DNA of 64,000 nucleotides from Streptomyces sp. STR69 (GTDB lineage Bacteria > Actinomycetota > Actinomycetes > Streptomycetales > Streptomycetaceae): positions 1 to 64,000 of the forward strand of contig NZ_JALJRY010000036.1 of the NCBI RefSeq assembly GCF_024519455.1, given 5' to 3'. A program made the translations under genes and the position numbers. The first letter of the stretch is position 1. Each line of letters opens with the position of its first letter. The notes below the pieces were generated by a model. It had not been told where the DNA came from. It saw only the letters and a program-made list of their open reading frames with translations, and ran no database searches. Shown one piece after another: positions 1-8,031 of this stretch.

Positions 1-213
1 CCTGGGACCCCCATTCCTCCCCGGCCGCTCGCTCGCTTCTCAAACGGGCTGGAGCGGACCGAGTCAAGGGTGACCCGGAGGGTCATCGCCGCAGGCGACG
101 CGCAGCGCAGCGGAGCGCCCTTTACTCGGGCCGCGGAAGCCCGACACTGACAAAGAAGCGAGTGGCCCAACGGCAACCGGTGACAGACCTCGTCATCAAC
201 ATGCTCGTCCGGG
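1..213. other. Intergenic leader with small hairpin, no gene seen
   Basis: I see no convincing coding region here. The stretch contains a hairpin at 69-87 (GGTGACCC, loop GGA, GGGTCATC, with one G-U pair) and a run of short GC-rich imperfect repeats at 88-120. It lies downstream of the leftward ATPase gene and may serve as its terminator or be part of a dispersed Streptomyces intergenic repeat. That second reading is only an impression and would need a genome-wide search. Confidence 0.3.
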
Positions 214-663
214 TCACCGATCCACCTGACCCAGCACGAGTTCGGCCCACACGGTCTTGCAGGGGGCGGGTGCCTCATCAACACCCCAATGGTCGGCATA
301 CGCGGCCACGAGCAGCAGCCCGCGCCCCGATTCCGCGTACGCCGAGGCCGAGTTCGGGACATGGGGGACCCGGTCGCCCCGAGCATCCGTCACCTCGATA
401 CGGAGCGTGCCGTACGCGTCGAGTCGTAGGGCCAGTCTGAAGTCACGTCCGGGTACCCGCCCGTGCACGACGGCGTTCGCCGCGAGTTCGGCGACGACGT
501 GTTCCGCCGCCTCGGACGGCAGCCCCCAGTCGGCGAGTTGACGTTCCGTGAGGAGACGGGCCAGGCGGGCTCCCCGCCGGGTCGCGGACAACAGCACGGT
601 GAAGTGCCCTACCAGGGGCGCGGCTTGGGTGATTTCTTCGTTCACATCACTCAGCGTGGCCAC
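214..663 (-). CDS. Anti-sigma-factor-like ATP-binding protein (HATPase_c_2)
   Basis: A 149-residue protein of the RsbW/SpoIIAB-like GHKL ATPase family, which in Streptomyces usually acts as a single-domain regulator of sigma factors or partner proteins. The N-box is visible at residues 58-68 (ELAANAVVHG), the G1-like DARGD at about 93-97 and the G2-like ESGRGLLLV at about 111-119. Length is normal for the family. The GTG at 663 sits directly on the AGGAG that would be its ribosome site, so the true start may be a few codons further in. It is divergent from an XRE-DUF5753 gene followed by a DUF397 gene, the classic three-gene WhiJ/AbaA-like module, so it probably works with them in developmental control. 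A decayed copy of its 5' end lies beside the second such module near 33.4 kb. Confidence 0.88.
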   Translation of the reverse strand: MATLSDVNEEITQAAPLVGHFTVLLSATRRGARLARLLTERQLADWGLPSEAAEHVVAELAANAVVHGRVPGRDFRLALRLDAYGTLRIEVTDARGDRVPHVPNSASAYAESGRGLLLVAAYADHWGVDEAPAPCKTVWAELVLGQVDR

Positions 664-708
664 TCCTGTCTACCCTGAACAGCATTCATGTCGGTACGGA
701 GCGCGACT

Positions 709-735
709 GTCCGGGTGCGGTCCGGGGTCGTCCGG
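709..735. promoter_or_regulatory. Three GTCCGG iterons upstream of XRE gene
   Basis: GTCCGG occurs at 709-714, 720-725 and 730-735, spaced 11 and 10 bp, about one helical turn each. The same three-copy array with the same 11/10 spacing occurs at 33508-33534 in front of the second XRE-DUF5753 gene, and in both places it lies 48 bp from a shared 15-bp block. This looks like the binding array of the XRE regulator itself. It is inferred from repetition in sequence, not from any known site. Confidence 0.55.
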
Positions 736-757
736 CTCATGTGCGGAAGGTGGCGGT

Positions 758-1570
758 GTGGACGACGAAGAGGCCATGGCCGTACTGAAGGCGGTCGGCC
801 GTCAGATCAAGATGTGGCGCGAGGCCGCTGGGCTGTCGCAGGCAGAGTTCGGGGTGAGGGTCGGGTACAGCGAGGAGATGGTGTCCTCGGTGGAGCGGGG
901 ACGACGGGCCGCGAAACCGGAGTTCCTCGACAAGGCGGACGAGGCGACGGGGGCCGGCGGGAAGATCTCCGCGATGAAGGAGGACGTGGAGCAAGCGCGC
1001 TACCCGAAGAAGGTTCGCGACCTGAAGAACCTGGAGGACGAAGCCGTGGAGATGGGGGCATACACCGCCCTGCACATCCACGGTCTGCTCCAAACACCGG
1101 AATACGCACAGGCGTTGTACGAGATGCGGCGCCCCGCGTATACGGAAGAGGAGATCGAACGTCTCGTGGCCGCTCGTATGGCGCGCAAGGAGGTCTTCGA
1201 GCGCACGCCTCGGACATTGATCACCTTCGTCCAGGAGGAGTCGACGCTGCGACGGCCGGTCGGAGGCAGAATGGTGCAGCGGCAACAGCTTGAACACCTG
1301 CTGGAGGTAGGCAAGTTGCGGCACGTGGAGATCCAGGTGATGCCCACGGACCGGGAGGACCACGCGAGTGTGAGCGGCTCGTTCCGTGTGCTGAAGCTCC
1401 GGGGCGGAAAGACACTGGGGTACTCGGCGGCCGAACTGCACAGCCGGGTGATCAGCACTCCTCGGGAGGTCCAGATCCTGGAAATGCGCTATGGGATGAT
1501 CCGAGCGCAGGCTCTCTCGCCCCGGGAGTCGCTGGCGTTCATCAAGAAAGTGCTGGGAGAAGAGACATGA
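758..1570 (+). CDS. XRE-family HTH regulator with DUF5753 (WhiJ-like)
   Basis: A 270-residue DNA-binding protein. Residues about 10-65 form a Cro/C1-type helix-turn-helix, followed by the DUF5753 domain (about 85-260), which carries the family signature around HGLLQTPEYA and ends with the conserved ALSPRESLAFI segment. I start it at GTG 758 because GGAAGG lies 7 bases upstream. Longer in-frame readings back to 548 run antisense through the divergent ATPase gene. It overlaps the next gene by ATGA, so the two are translationally coupled. Family members pair with DUF397 proteins and repress or time antibiotic production and sporulation in Streptomyces. The direct target is not visible here. Confidence 0.93.
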   Translation: MDDEEAMAVLKAVGRQIKMWREAAGLSQAEFGVRVGYSEEMVSSVERGRRAAKPEFLDKADEATGAGGKISAMKEDVEQARYPKKVRDLKNLEDEAVEMGAYTALHIHGLLQTPEYAQALYEMRRPAYTEEEIERLVAARMARKEVFERTPRTLITFVQEESTLRRPVGGRMVQRQQLEHLLEVGKLRHVEIQVMPTDREDHASVSGSFRVLKLRGGKTLGYSAAELHSRVISTPREVQILEMRYGMIRAQALSPRESLAFIKKVLGEET

Positions 1571-1755
1571 CCTCCTCAACCTTGGCGTGGTTCAAGAGCA
1601 GTTACAGCGGCAACGACGAGCCTGACTGCGTCGAGGTCGCCATCGCCCCCGCCGATGCCACCGTCCACGTACGCGACTCCAAGAACACCCAGCGCGCCCA
1701 ACTCGCCTTCACAGACGCCTCGTGGGCCGAGTTCGTGGCGTTCGCCGGCCACTGA
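1567..1755 (+). CDS. DUF397 small protein
   Basis: A 62-residue protein with the DUF397 signature WFKSSYS near the N terminus, a central CVEVA, and VHVRDSK before the C-terminal helix. DUF397 proteins are encoded next to DUF5753 regulators and are thought to act as small partners or antagonists of them. The start codon overlaps the stop of the regulator (ATGA), so the pair is one transcript. A second copy of this pair is at 33.6-34.7 kb. Confidence 0.93.
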   Translation: MTSSTLAWFKSSYSGNDEPDCVEVAIAPADATVHVRDSKNTQRAQLAFTDASWAEFVAFAGH

Positions 1756-1771
1756 GCCCGGGGCAAAAGGA

Positions 1772-1793
1772 CCGCGCAAGTCATCGTGCGCGG
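1772..1793. terminator. Hairpin between convergent genes
   Basis: CCGCGCA (1772-1778) and TGCGCGG (1787-1793) form a perfect 7-bp stem with an 8-base loop, just after the DUF397 stop and before the convergent secreted-protein gene. It has no T-run, as is usual in Streptomyces. Confidence 0.35.
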
Positions 1794-1856
1794 CGGGCGC
1801 GACGTGCCGGGCGACTCCGAGGAAATCGCCCAGCACGGGCTGCCTCCGGCGCGGGA

Positions 1857-2300
1857 CTACGTGAACTTCTCGCACACCTTGAAGCTGTTGCCCTTGTACT
1901 GCACGCAGACGACGGTGTTCTTGGGGACCTTCAGCCCCTTGCCGTCGGCGTGGCCCCAGCCCGCGTAGGCGGAGTAGATGCCGTCGATCTTTCTGACCGT
2001 GGCCTTCTCCCAGCCGGCGCCGACCTTGGTGCTGCCGCCCGGCTTCTTGTAGGTCCAGCGCGCGTAGTAGGTCCCGGTGCGCTTGACACCGGTCTCCCTG
2101 TCTCCGCCGATGGCGTCCACGATCCGCGTCGAGGTGCCCTTGGTGTACGTTTTGTCGCCATTGATGCAGTAGATCGGATTGTGACGGCACGCTACGAAGT
2201 TGACCGTCGTCGTCGCCGCCGAAGCGGGCGATGCGACGAGCGATGAGGCCAAGGCCACCGTTGCGCCGACGAGCAGCGCCTTCCCCGTTACGTTGTTCAT
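1857..2300 (-). CDS. Secreted protein of unknown function
   Basis: A 147-residue protein with a clear Sec signal peptide: charged start, hydrophobic core, and an ASA cleavage motif around residue 28. The mature part is about 118 residues and contains four cysteines (CRHN, YCIN, VVCVQ, KVCEKF) that could form two disulfides. The start is fixed by GGAGGA about 10 bases upstream of ATG 2300. I do not recognise the fold. The spread of Cys and aromatic residues is that of a small secreted beta domain. It lies downstream of, and on the same strand as, the membrane-anchored transpeptidase-like gene but about 190 bp away, so it probably has its own promoter. Confidence 0.75.
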   Translation of the reverse strand: MNNVTGKALLVGATVALASSLVASPASAATTTVNFVACRHNPIYCINGDKTYTKGTSTRIVDAIGGDRETGVKRTGTYYARWTYKKPGGSTKVGAGWEKATVRKIDGIYSAYAGWGHADGKGLKVPKNTVVCVQYKGNSFKVCEKFT

Positions 2301-2488
2301 ACTTGCGTGTTCCTCCGGCAGATCGGTGATCGTCGGAGAAGTTTGCAGCATTTCGGCATACACACCCATAGATATGGCGTGAAGATCATGTGCCGGCCCG
2401 TGCGACAGCGCATGTTCCCGCGACTGGCAACTCCCCGATGCACAGCACCCTTTGGGCGCTGATCCGACCGCTGGGCTCGACTTCCGTC

Positions 2489-3046
2489 CTACCGGACCAC
2501 GATCACCTTGGTGGCCGTCGTCCCGAACGTCCACAGTGCCGCGCCGTCCGCCTTGCCCATGCGTACGCCGCCCGTTTCCTTGCCCGCGGCCGGTGGCGGG
2601 GACGAGCCGTCGACGGCGTTGGAGAAGGCGATGTTGACGCCGGACTTGGCGGCGAAGTAGACGATGTTCTCGATCTGGACGCCGTCGGAGCCGGTCGTGG
2701 CGTCGTTGCGGACCGACACCGTGTAGGTGCCGGGGTCGGGGCTCACCGTGCCGGGCCACACCGCGAACGTACGGCCGGCCTTGTCGCTCGCGTCGACCAG
2801 CCAGACGCGCTTCTGGCCGACGGAGTAGACGATGCGCCGACCGGTGCCGGAGGAGGCGGGTACCGCGGCGGCCGTGACGTGCGGCTTGGGGGACTTGGAC
2901 GCGTGCGCGGACGCCGAGGCGGTGGGGCGGGCGGCGGACGCCTTCGGGTGGGGCCCCTTGTTGGCCTGCACGGCCAGGACCGTGACCGCGGCGATCGCTC
3001 CCACCGTCAGACCGGTCACCCAGACCTTCGAGGCAGGCACGGGCAC
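2489..3046 (-). CDS. Membrane-anchored L,D-transpeptidase-like protein lacking the catalytic Cys
   Basis: About 185 residues: an N-terminal hydrophobic anchor (residues about 8-27), an Ala/Ser/Pro-rich linker, then a domain that follows the YkuD (L,D-transpeptidase) pattern. The region ETGGVRMGKADGAALW followed by TKVIVV matches the usual SHGCIRM...DA..LW...GTPVVI stretch, but the His and the nucleophile Cys are replaced (SHGC to ETGG). If the alignment is right, this is a cell-wall pseudoenzyme rather than a cross-linking enzyme. There are two GTG starts two codons apart (3046 and 3040), and GAGGAG at 3051-3056 favours 3040. YkuD ancestry is inferred from motif order only. Confidence 0.7.
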   Translation of the reverse strand: MPVPASKVWVTGLTVGAIAAVTVLAVQANKGPHPKASAARPTASASAHASKSPKPHVTAAAVPASSGTGRRIVYSVGQKRVWLVDASDKAGRTFAVWPGTVSPDPGTYTVSVRNDATTGSDGVQIENIVYFAAKSGVNIAFSNAVDGSSPPPAAGKETGGVRMGKADGAALWTFGTTATKVIVVR

Positions 3047-3133
3047 GCATCTCCTCAGCTACTCACAGCCCCCACATCCCGATCGAACAGGGGTCGGATC
3101 ATCGTACCGGCCCCCATCCGACCACCCGGACCC

Positions 3134-5719
3134 TCAGTCCAGCACCGGCAGCAGTTCCGGCAGGTGCCCGTCCGAGGCGGAAGCGACCCGCTGCCGCTCC
3201 TCCGGCACCTCCCCGTACAGCGTGGTGCGCGGACGCGCCGGCCGACCCGCCAGTTCCGCTACGGCGACCAGGTCACGCACCGACTTGTACGAGCCGTACG
3301 ACGAACCCGCCATCCGCGAGATCGTCTCCTCCATCAGCGTGCCGCCGAGGTCGTTCGCCCCGGAGCGCAGCATCTCCGCCGCGCCCTCCGAGCCCAGCTT
3401 CACCCAGCTCGTCTGGATGTTGGGGATCCAAGGGTGGAGCAGCAGTCTCGCCATCGCCACCACCGCCCTGTTGTCCCGCATCGTCGGGCCCGGGCGCGCG
3501 ATCCCCGCCAAGTACACGGGTGCGTTGGTGTGGATGAACGGCAGCGTCACGAACTCCGTGAAGCCGCCCGTGCGTTGCTGGATACCGGCCAGGGTCCGCA
3601 GATGTCCCAGCCAGTGTCTGGGCTGGTCCACGTGGCCGTACATCATCGTCGAGCTCGACCGGATGCCCAACTCGTGTGCCGTCGTGATGACTTCGATCCA
3701 GGTCGCCGTCGGCAGCTTGCCCTTCGTCAGGACCCAGCGGACCTCGTCGTCGAGGATCTCCGCCGCCGTACCGGGGATGGAGTCCAGTCCCGCTTCCTTC
3801 GCCGCCGTCAGCCACTCGCGGATCGAAAGGCCGGTGCGCGTCGCGCCGTTGACGACCTCCATGGGCGAGAACGCGTGGACGTGCATACCGGGGACGCGTT
3901 CCTTGACCGCCTTCGCGATGTCGAAGTACGCCGTGCCGGGCAGGTCGGGGTGGATACCGCCCTGCATGCAGACCTCAACCGCCCCTACTTCCCAGGCCTG
4001 TTGGGCGCGGTCCGCCACCTGGTCCAGCGACAGCGTGTACGCGTCCGCGTCCGTGCGGCGCTGTGCGAAGGCGCAGAAGCGGCAGCCCGTGTAGCAGACG
4101 TTCGTGAAGTTGATGTTCCGCGTGACGATGTACGTCACCTCGTCACCGACCACCGACTTCCTGACGTCGTCCGCGATCCGGGTCAGGGCGTCCAGCGCCG
4201 GGCCGTCCGCGTGCAGCAGGGCGAGGGCCTCCGCGTCGGTCAGCTTCGTGGGGTCGTCGGCCGCCGTCGCCAGTGCCTGCCGTACGTCCGTGTCGATGCG
4301 CTCGGGCACCATGCCGGGCGCCGCCGCCTCGCGCAGGGCGGCCCAGTCGCCGTAGACCTCGTCGAAGTCGTCACGGCGGTCGGACGTACGGCCCTCCGTG
4401 TCGATGGACACGTGCAGATCCGTACGGCCGGAGGACACGAACGCCTCCTCGGGCTCCTGCCAGGCGTGGCCCTCCACCACCGCGTCCTCGCGCGCCAGGC
4501 CCGTCTCCGGGTCGGCCAGTGCCCGTACGTGGGGCAGCAGGCGTGGGTCCAGCCAGGGTTCGCCGCGGCCCACGAACTCCGGGTAGACGCAGAGCCGTTC
4601 GCGGAGTTCGAAGCCCGCCTCGGCCGACTGTTCGCGCAGCAACTCGATCTGGGGCCAGGGGCGTTCGGGGTTCACGTGGTCGATCGTCAGGGGTGAGACC
4701 CCGCCCCAGTCGTCGATGCCCGCGCCGATCAGGCGCTTGTACTCGGAGTCGACGAGGTTGGGCGGTGCCTGGAGGCAGGCGGAGGGGCCCATGATGTGGC
4801 GCGCGACGGCGACCGTCGCCACCAGTTCGTCCAGTTCCGCGTCCGGCATGCCGCGCATCGCCGTGTCCGGCTTGGCGCGGAAGTTCTGGATGATGAGTTC
4901 CTGGATGCCGTGGTAGGCCCTCGACACCTTCCGTAGCGCGAAGAGGGAGTCCGCGCGCTCCTCGTACGTCTCGCCGATGCCGATCAGGATGCCGGAGGTG
5001 AAGGGGACGGACGAGCGGCCCGCGTCCTCCAACACCCGTAGGCGTACGGCGGGTTCCTTGTCCGGGGAGCCGTAGTGCGGGGCGCCGGGCTCGGACCAGA
5101 GCCGGGTCGCGGTGGTTTCGAGCATCATGCCCATGCTCGGCGCCACCGGCTTCAGGCGCTGGAAGTCCGTCCAGGTCATCACCCCGGGGTTGAGGTGGGG
5201 CAGCAGGCCCGTCTCCTCCAGGATGCGGATGGAGATGGCGCGGACGTAGGCGATCGTGTCGTCGTAGCCGTGCGCGTCGAGCCACTCGCGCGCCTCCGGC
5301 CAGCGGTCCTCGGGCTTGTCGCCGAGGGTGATCAGGGCTTCCTTGCAGCCGAGGGCCGCGCCCTTGCGGGCGATGTCGAGGACCTCGTCCGGGGACATGA
5401 ACATGCCGTGGCCGGCCCGGCGGAGTTTGCCGGGGACGGTGACGAAGGTGCAGTAGTGGCACTTGTCGCGGCACAGGCGGGTGAGGGGGATGAAGACGCT
5501 CTTCGAGTACGTGATCACGCCGGGGCGGCCGGCCGCCGTCAGGCCCGCGTCGCGCACCCGGGCGGCGGACGCGGTGAGGTCGTCGAGGGCCTCGCCGCGG
5601 GCCTGGAGCAGCACCGCCGCTTCCGTCACGTCCAGTGCGACGCCGTCACGGGCGCGTTTGAGGGCGCGACGCATGGAGTTCTCGGTCGGGCCGGTTCCGG
5701 AGCTCGCGGGTGTCGTCAT
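3134..5719 (-). CDS. fbiC: Bifunctional FO synthase (CofG-CofH fusion), coenzyme F420 biosynthesis
   Basis: An 861-residue fusion of two radical-SAM enzymes that together make 7,8-didemethyl-8-hydroxy-5-deazariboflavin (FO), the chromophore of F420, from tyrosine and 5-amino-6-ribitylamino-uracil. The N-terminal CofG half has the iron-sulfur motif C83-x3-C87-x2-C90 (CRDKCHYC). The C-terminal CofH half has the second cluster motif CYTGCRFC near residue 540. Length matches actinobacterial FbiC. It is a stand-alone gene, divergent from the PHP hydrolase gene. Two deazaflavin-dependent reductase homologs (7.6 kb and 30.4 kb) lie nearby and would use its product. From memory, fbiC is also close to afsR in Streptomyces coelicolor, which agrees with this layout. 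Confidence 0.97.
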   Translation of the reverse strand: MTTPASSGTGPTENSMRRALKRARDGVALDVTEAAVLLQARGEALDDLTASAARVRDAGLTAAGRPGVITYSKSVFIPLTRLCRDKCHYCTFVTVPGKLRRAGHGMFMSPDEVLDIARKGAALGCKEALITLGDKPEDRWPEAREWLDAHGYDDTIAYVRAISIRILEETGLLPHLNPGVMTWTDFQRLKPVAPSMGMMLETTATRLWSEPGAPHYGSPDKEPAVRLRVLEDAGRSSVPFTSGILIGIGETYEERADSLFALRKVSRAYHGIQELIIQNFRAKPDTAMRGMPDAELDELVATVAVARHIMGPSACLQAPPNLVDSEYKRLIGAGIDDWGGVSPLTIDHVNPERPWPQIELLREQSAEAGFELRERLCVYPEFVGRGEPWLDPRLLPHVRALADPETGLAREDAVVEGHAWQEPEEAFVSSGRTDLHVSIDTEGRTSDRRDDFDEVYGDWAALREAAAPGMVPERIDTDVRQALATAADDPTKLTDAEALALLHADGPALDALTRIADDVRKSVVGDEVTYIVTRNINFTNVCYTGCRFCAFAQRRTDADAYTLSLDQVADRAQQAWEVGAVEVCMQGGIHPDLPGTAYFDIAKAVKERVPGMHVHAFSPMEVVNGATRTGLSIREWLTAAKEAGLDSIPGTAAEILDDEVRWVLTKGKLPTATWIEVITTAHELGIRSSSTMMYGHVDQPRHWLGHLRTLAGIQQRTGGFTEFVTLPFIHTNAPVYLAGIARPGPTMRDNRAVVAMARLLLHPWIPNIQTSWVKLGSEGAAEMLRSGANDLGGTLMEETISRMAGSSYGSYKSVRDLVAVAELAGRPARPRTTLYGEVPEERQRVASASDGHLPELLPVLD

Positions 5720-5959
5720 CCTTCGAGCATACGATCGGTGTGATCAGGCCAAAGAGGGGCGCCCGATTCGTTCCGGCCGGGCAGGTCGTTACACGGTGTC
5801 ACTGGCCTCGGGAGCGCTCCGCCCTCCCCCGCGTCGGCTCCGGTTTCCCGACACCCGCCGATTCCCTTTCCTTGCACGGGAGTTCACAGCCGACTATCAG
5901 AGTCGTACGGGTCACCTCCGCGCCATCCCTGTCACTGACGACATCCTGGGAGCAGCAGC

Positions 5960-7489
5960 ATGTGCGACGACGATCACGGAAACGGCCTCAACCGACGTGC
6001 GCTGATCGTGACGGGCGCCACCGCCGCGCTTACGTTGGGCAGTGTGACCTTCGCAAGCGGTGCGGCAATCCCCGCAAGCGGTGCCCAGGAGACGCGGACC
6101 GTTCGGGGCACCCTCCCCACCGGCTCGCCCGACTACGTGTACGTCCCCGTCGAGGTCCCGGCGGGGGTCCGCGAGCTCAAGGTGGCGTACACCTACGACA
6201 GACCGTCCGTCCCGGCCGGCACCCAGGGCAACGCCCTCGACATCGGTCTCTTCGACCAGTACGGCACCGGCCTCGGCGGCCGGGGTTTCCGGGGCTGGTC
6301 GGGCGGGGCGCGCACGGAGTTCTTCGTCCGCGCCGACGACGCGACGCCCGGCTACCTCCCCGGCCCGGTGCACGCCGGCACCTGGCACATCGCGCTGGGC
6401 CCCTACACGGTGTCCCCGCAGGGACTGTCGTACGAGCTCACGGTCACGCTCACCTACGGCGAACCGGGCGCCGCCCCGCGACCGGTGTATCCGCCGGAGC
6501 GGGCGAAGGGGCGGGGCCGGGACTGGTACCGGGGCGACTGCCATCTGCACTCCTGGTACTCGGACGGGCGCCGCACCCCCGCCGAGATCGCGGCGCTGGC
6601 GCGGGCGGCGGGCCTGGACTTCATCAACACGTCCGAGCACAACACGCACTCCTCGCACCCCCATTGGGCCTCGGAGGCGGGCGACGACCTGCTCATCCTG
6701 CTCGGCGAGGAGGTCACGACGCGCAACGGTCACGTGGTCGCCCTCGGCACCGAACCCGGCACCTTCGTCGACTGGCGCTACCGCGCCCGCGACAACCGTT
6801 TCGGCCGGTTCGCCCGTGAGATCCGCCGGGCGGGCGGCCTGGTCGTACCCGCGCATCCGCACGCCACCTGCATCGGCTGTGCCTGGAAGTTCGGCTTCGG
6901 CGAGGCGGACGCGGTCGAGGTGTGGAACGGCCCCTATACGCCCGACGACGAGGTGGCCCTGGCCTCCTGGGACGCGACGCTGGTGGCGTCCGTGCGGGCG
7001 AACCGGGCGTGGCTCCCGGCGATGGGCAACAGCGACGCCCACCGCGACCCGGACGCGGTCGGCCTGCCCCAAACCGTCGTCCTGGCCGACGACTTGACGA
7101 GGGAGGCGATCCAGGACGGTATTCGGGCGGGGCGTTCCTATGTCGCCGAGTCGAAGAGTGTCTCGTTGACCTTCACCGCGTCCGGCGGGCGGGCCGAACA
7201 CGCGGGAATCGGCGAGCGGTTGAGGGTCGACGCCGACACCCCGGTCACGGTACGGCTGGAGGTCACGGGCGCCCCGCGCTGCACCGTCCGCTTCGTGACC
7301 GACCAAGGCACGCTGTTCACCGGCGATCCGCTGCCGGTGGGGGGCGCGGGCACCGTGGAGTGGCGGACGACTCCGGCCTACGCGGCTTACGTACGGGCCG
7401 AGTTGAGGCATGAGACGGCGGCGGGGCCACTGCCCGGGGCGCTGGCCGCGTTCACCAATCCGATCTTCCTGGGCGACGCCGAGCAGTGA
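5960..7489 (+). CDS. Tat-exported CehA/McbA-type PHP metallohydrolase
   Basis: A 509-residue protein. The first about 45 residues are a twin-arginine signal (NRRALIVTG then a hydrophobic stretch and small residues). After an all-beta N-terminal domain comes a PHP domain beginning at about residue 192 with DCHLHSWYSDG, then SEHN, HPHA and, at about 357, NSDAH, the usual metal ligands of the polymerase/histidinol-phosphatase superfamily. CehA-like relatives hydrolyse carbamates or phosphoesters outside the cytoplasm, but the substrate cannot be read from sequence. The start at 5960 has GGGAG 7 bases upstream. It is divergent from fbiC and followed after 124 bp by a deazaflavin-dependent reductase gene. 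Confidence 0.9.
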   Translation: MCDDDHGNGLNRRALIVTGATAALTLGSVTFASGAAIPASGAQETRTVRGTLPTGSPDYVYVPVEVPAGVRELKVAYTYDRPSVPAGTQGNALDIGLFDQYGTGLGGRGFRGWSGGARTEFFVRADDATPGYLPGPVHAGTWHIALGPYTVSPQGLSYELTVTLTYGEPGAAPRPVYPPERAKGRGRDWYRGDCHLHSWYSDGRRTPAEIAALARAAGLDFINTSEHNTHSSHPHWASEAGDDLLILLGEEVTTRNGHVVALGTEPGTFVDWRYRARDNRFGRFAREIRRAGGLVVPAHPHATCIGCAWKFGFGEADAVEVWNGPYTPDDEVALASWDATLVASVRANRAWLPAMGNSDAHRDPDAVGLPQTVVLADDLTREAIQDGIRAGRSYVAESKSVSLTFTASGGRAEHAGIGERLRVDADTPVTVRLEVTGAPRCTVRFVTDQGTLFTGDPLPVGGAGTVEWRTTPAYAAYVRAELRHETAAGPLPGALAAFTNPIFLGDAEQ

Positions 7490-7613
7490 CTCGGCGGCAG
7501 CGGCTCTGCCGGGACGGCTCGAAGCCCGGCCGTTCGTGCACGAGAATCACCTTCTGGCGGGCCTCCCCCGGCGCGCACCCGTCCCGGCCGATCAGCAGGA
7601 GATCCGAGAACCG

Positions 7614-8009
7614 ATGCCCCCATCGACCCCCGAGTCCAAGTACCGCAGCATCAGCCGAATCCAGCGCGTGCTGAACTCGGTCACCCGCCGCCTCCCCACC
7701 CAGACCGTCCTGGAGACCACCGGCCGCGTCTCCGGCGTGCCGCGCCGCACCCCGCTCGGCGGCCGTCGCATCGGCGACACCTTCTGGCTGGTCTCGGAGT
7801 TCGGCGAACTCTCCCACTACGTCCGCAACATCAAGGCGAACCCGGAGGTCCGGGTCCGGATCATGGGCCGCTGGCACACCGGAACAGCCCACCTCCTCCC
7901 CGACGACGACCCCCGCGCACGGCTGCGCACCCTGCCCCGTTTCAACAGCGCGGCGGTGAAGACGATGGGGTCGAACCTGCTGACGGTGCGGGTGGATCTG
8001 CGCGACTGA
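7614..8009 (+). CDS. Deazaflavin(F420)-dependent nitroreductase-family protein
   Basis: A 131-residue protein of the DDN/pnb split-barrel family, in which members bind F420H2 and reduce quinones, nitroaromatics or activated double bonds. Visible hallmarks are an N-terminal helix, then TTGRVSGVPRRTPL, WLVSEFGE..HYVRNIKANPEVRV and the C-terminal acidic segment. I start at ATG 7614 with AGGAG upstream; a longer reading overlaps the previous gene out of frame. It is convergent with the aldehyde dehydrogenase gene. The neighbouring fbiC makes the cofactor precursor, which supports the F420 assignment. Confidence 0.85.
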   Translation: MPPSTPESKYRSISRIQRVLNSVTRRLPTQTVLETTGRVSGVPRRTPLGGRRIGDTFWLVSEFGELSHYVRNIKANPEVRVRIMGRWHTGTAHLLPDDDPRARLRTLPRFNSAAVKTMGSNLLTVRVDLRD

Positions 8010-8031
8010 GCCGAAGGGGGAGGGGCCGGTC

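Noticed and set aside
2390..4696. A 768-residue plus-strand frame over fbiC
   Set aside because: Antisense shadow of fbiC and the transpeptidase-like gene, with Arg/Val/Gly-rich composition and no motifs.
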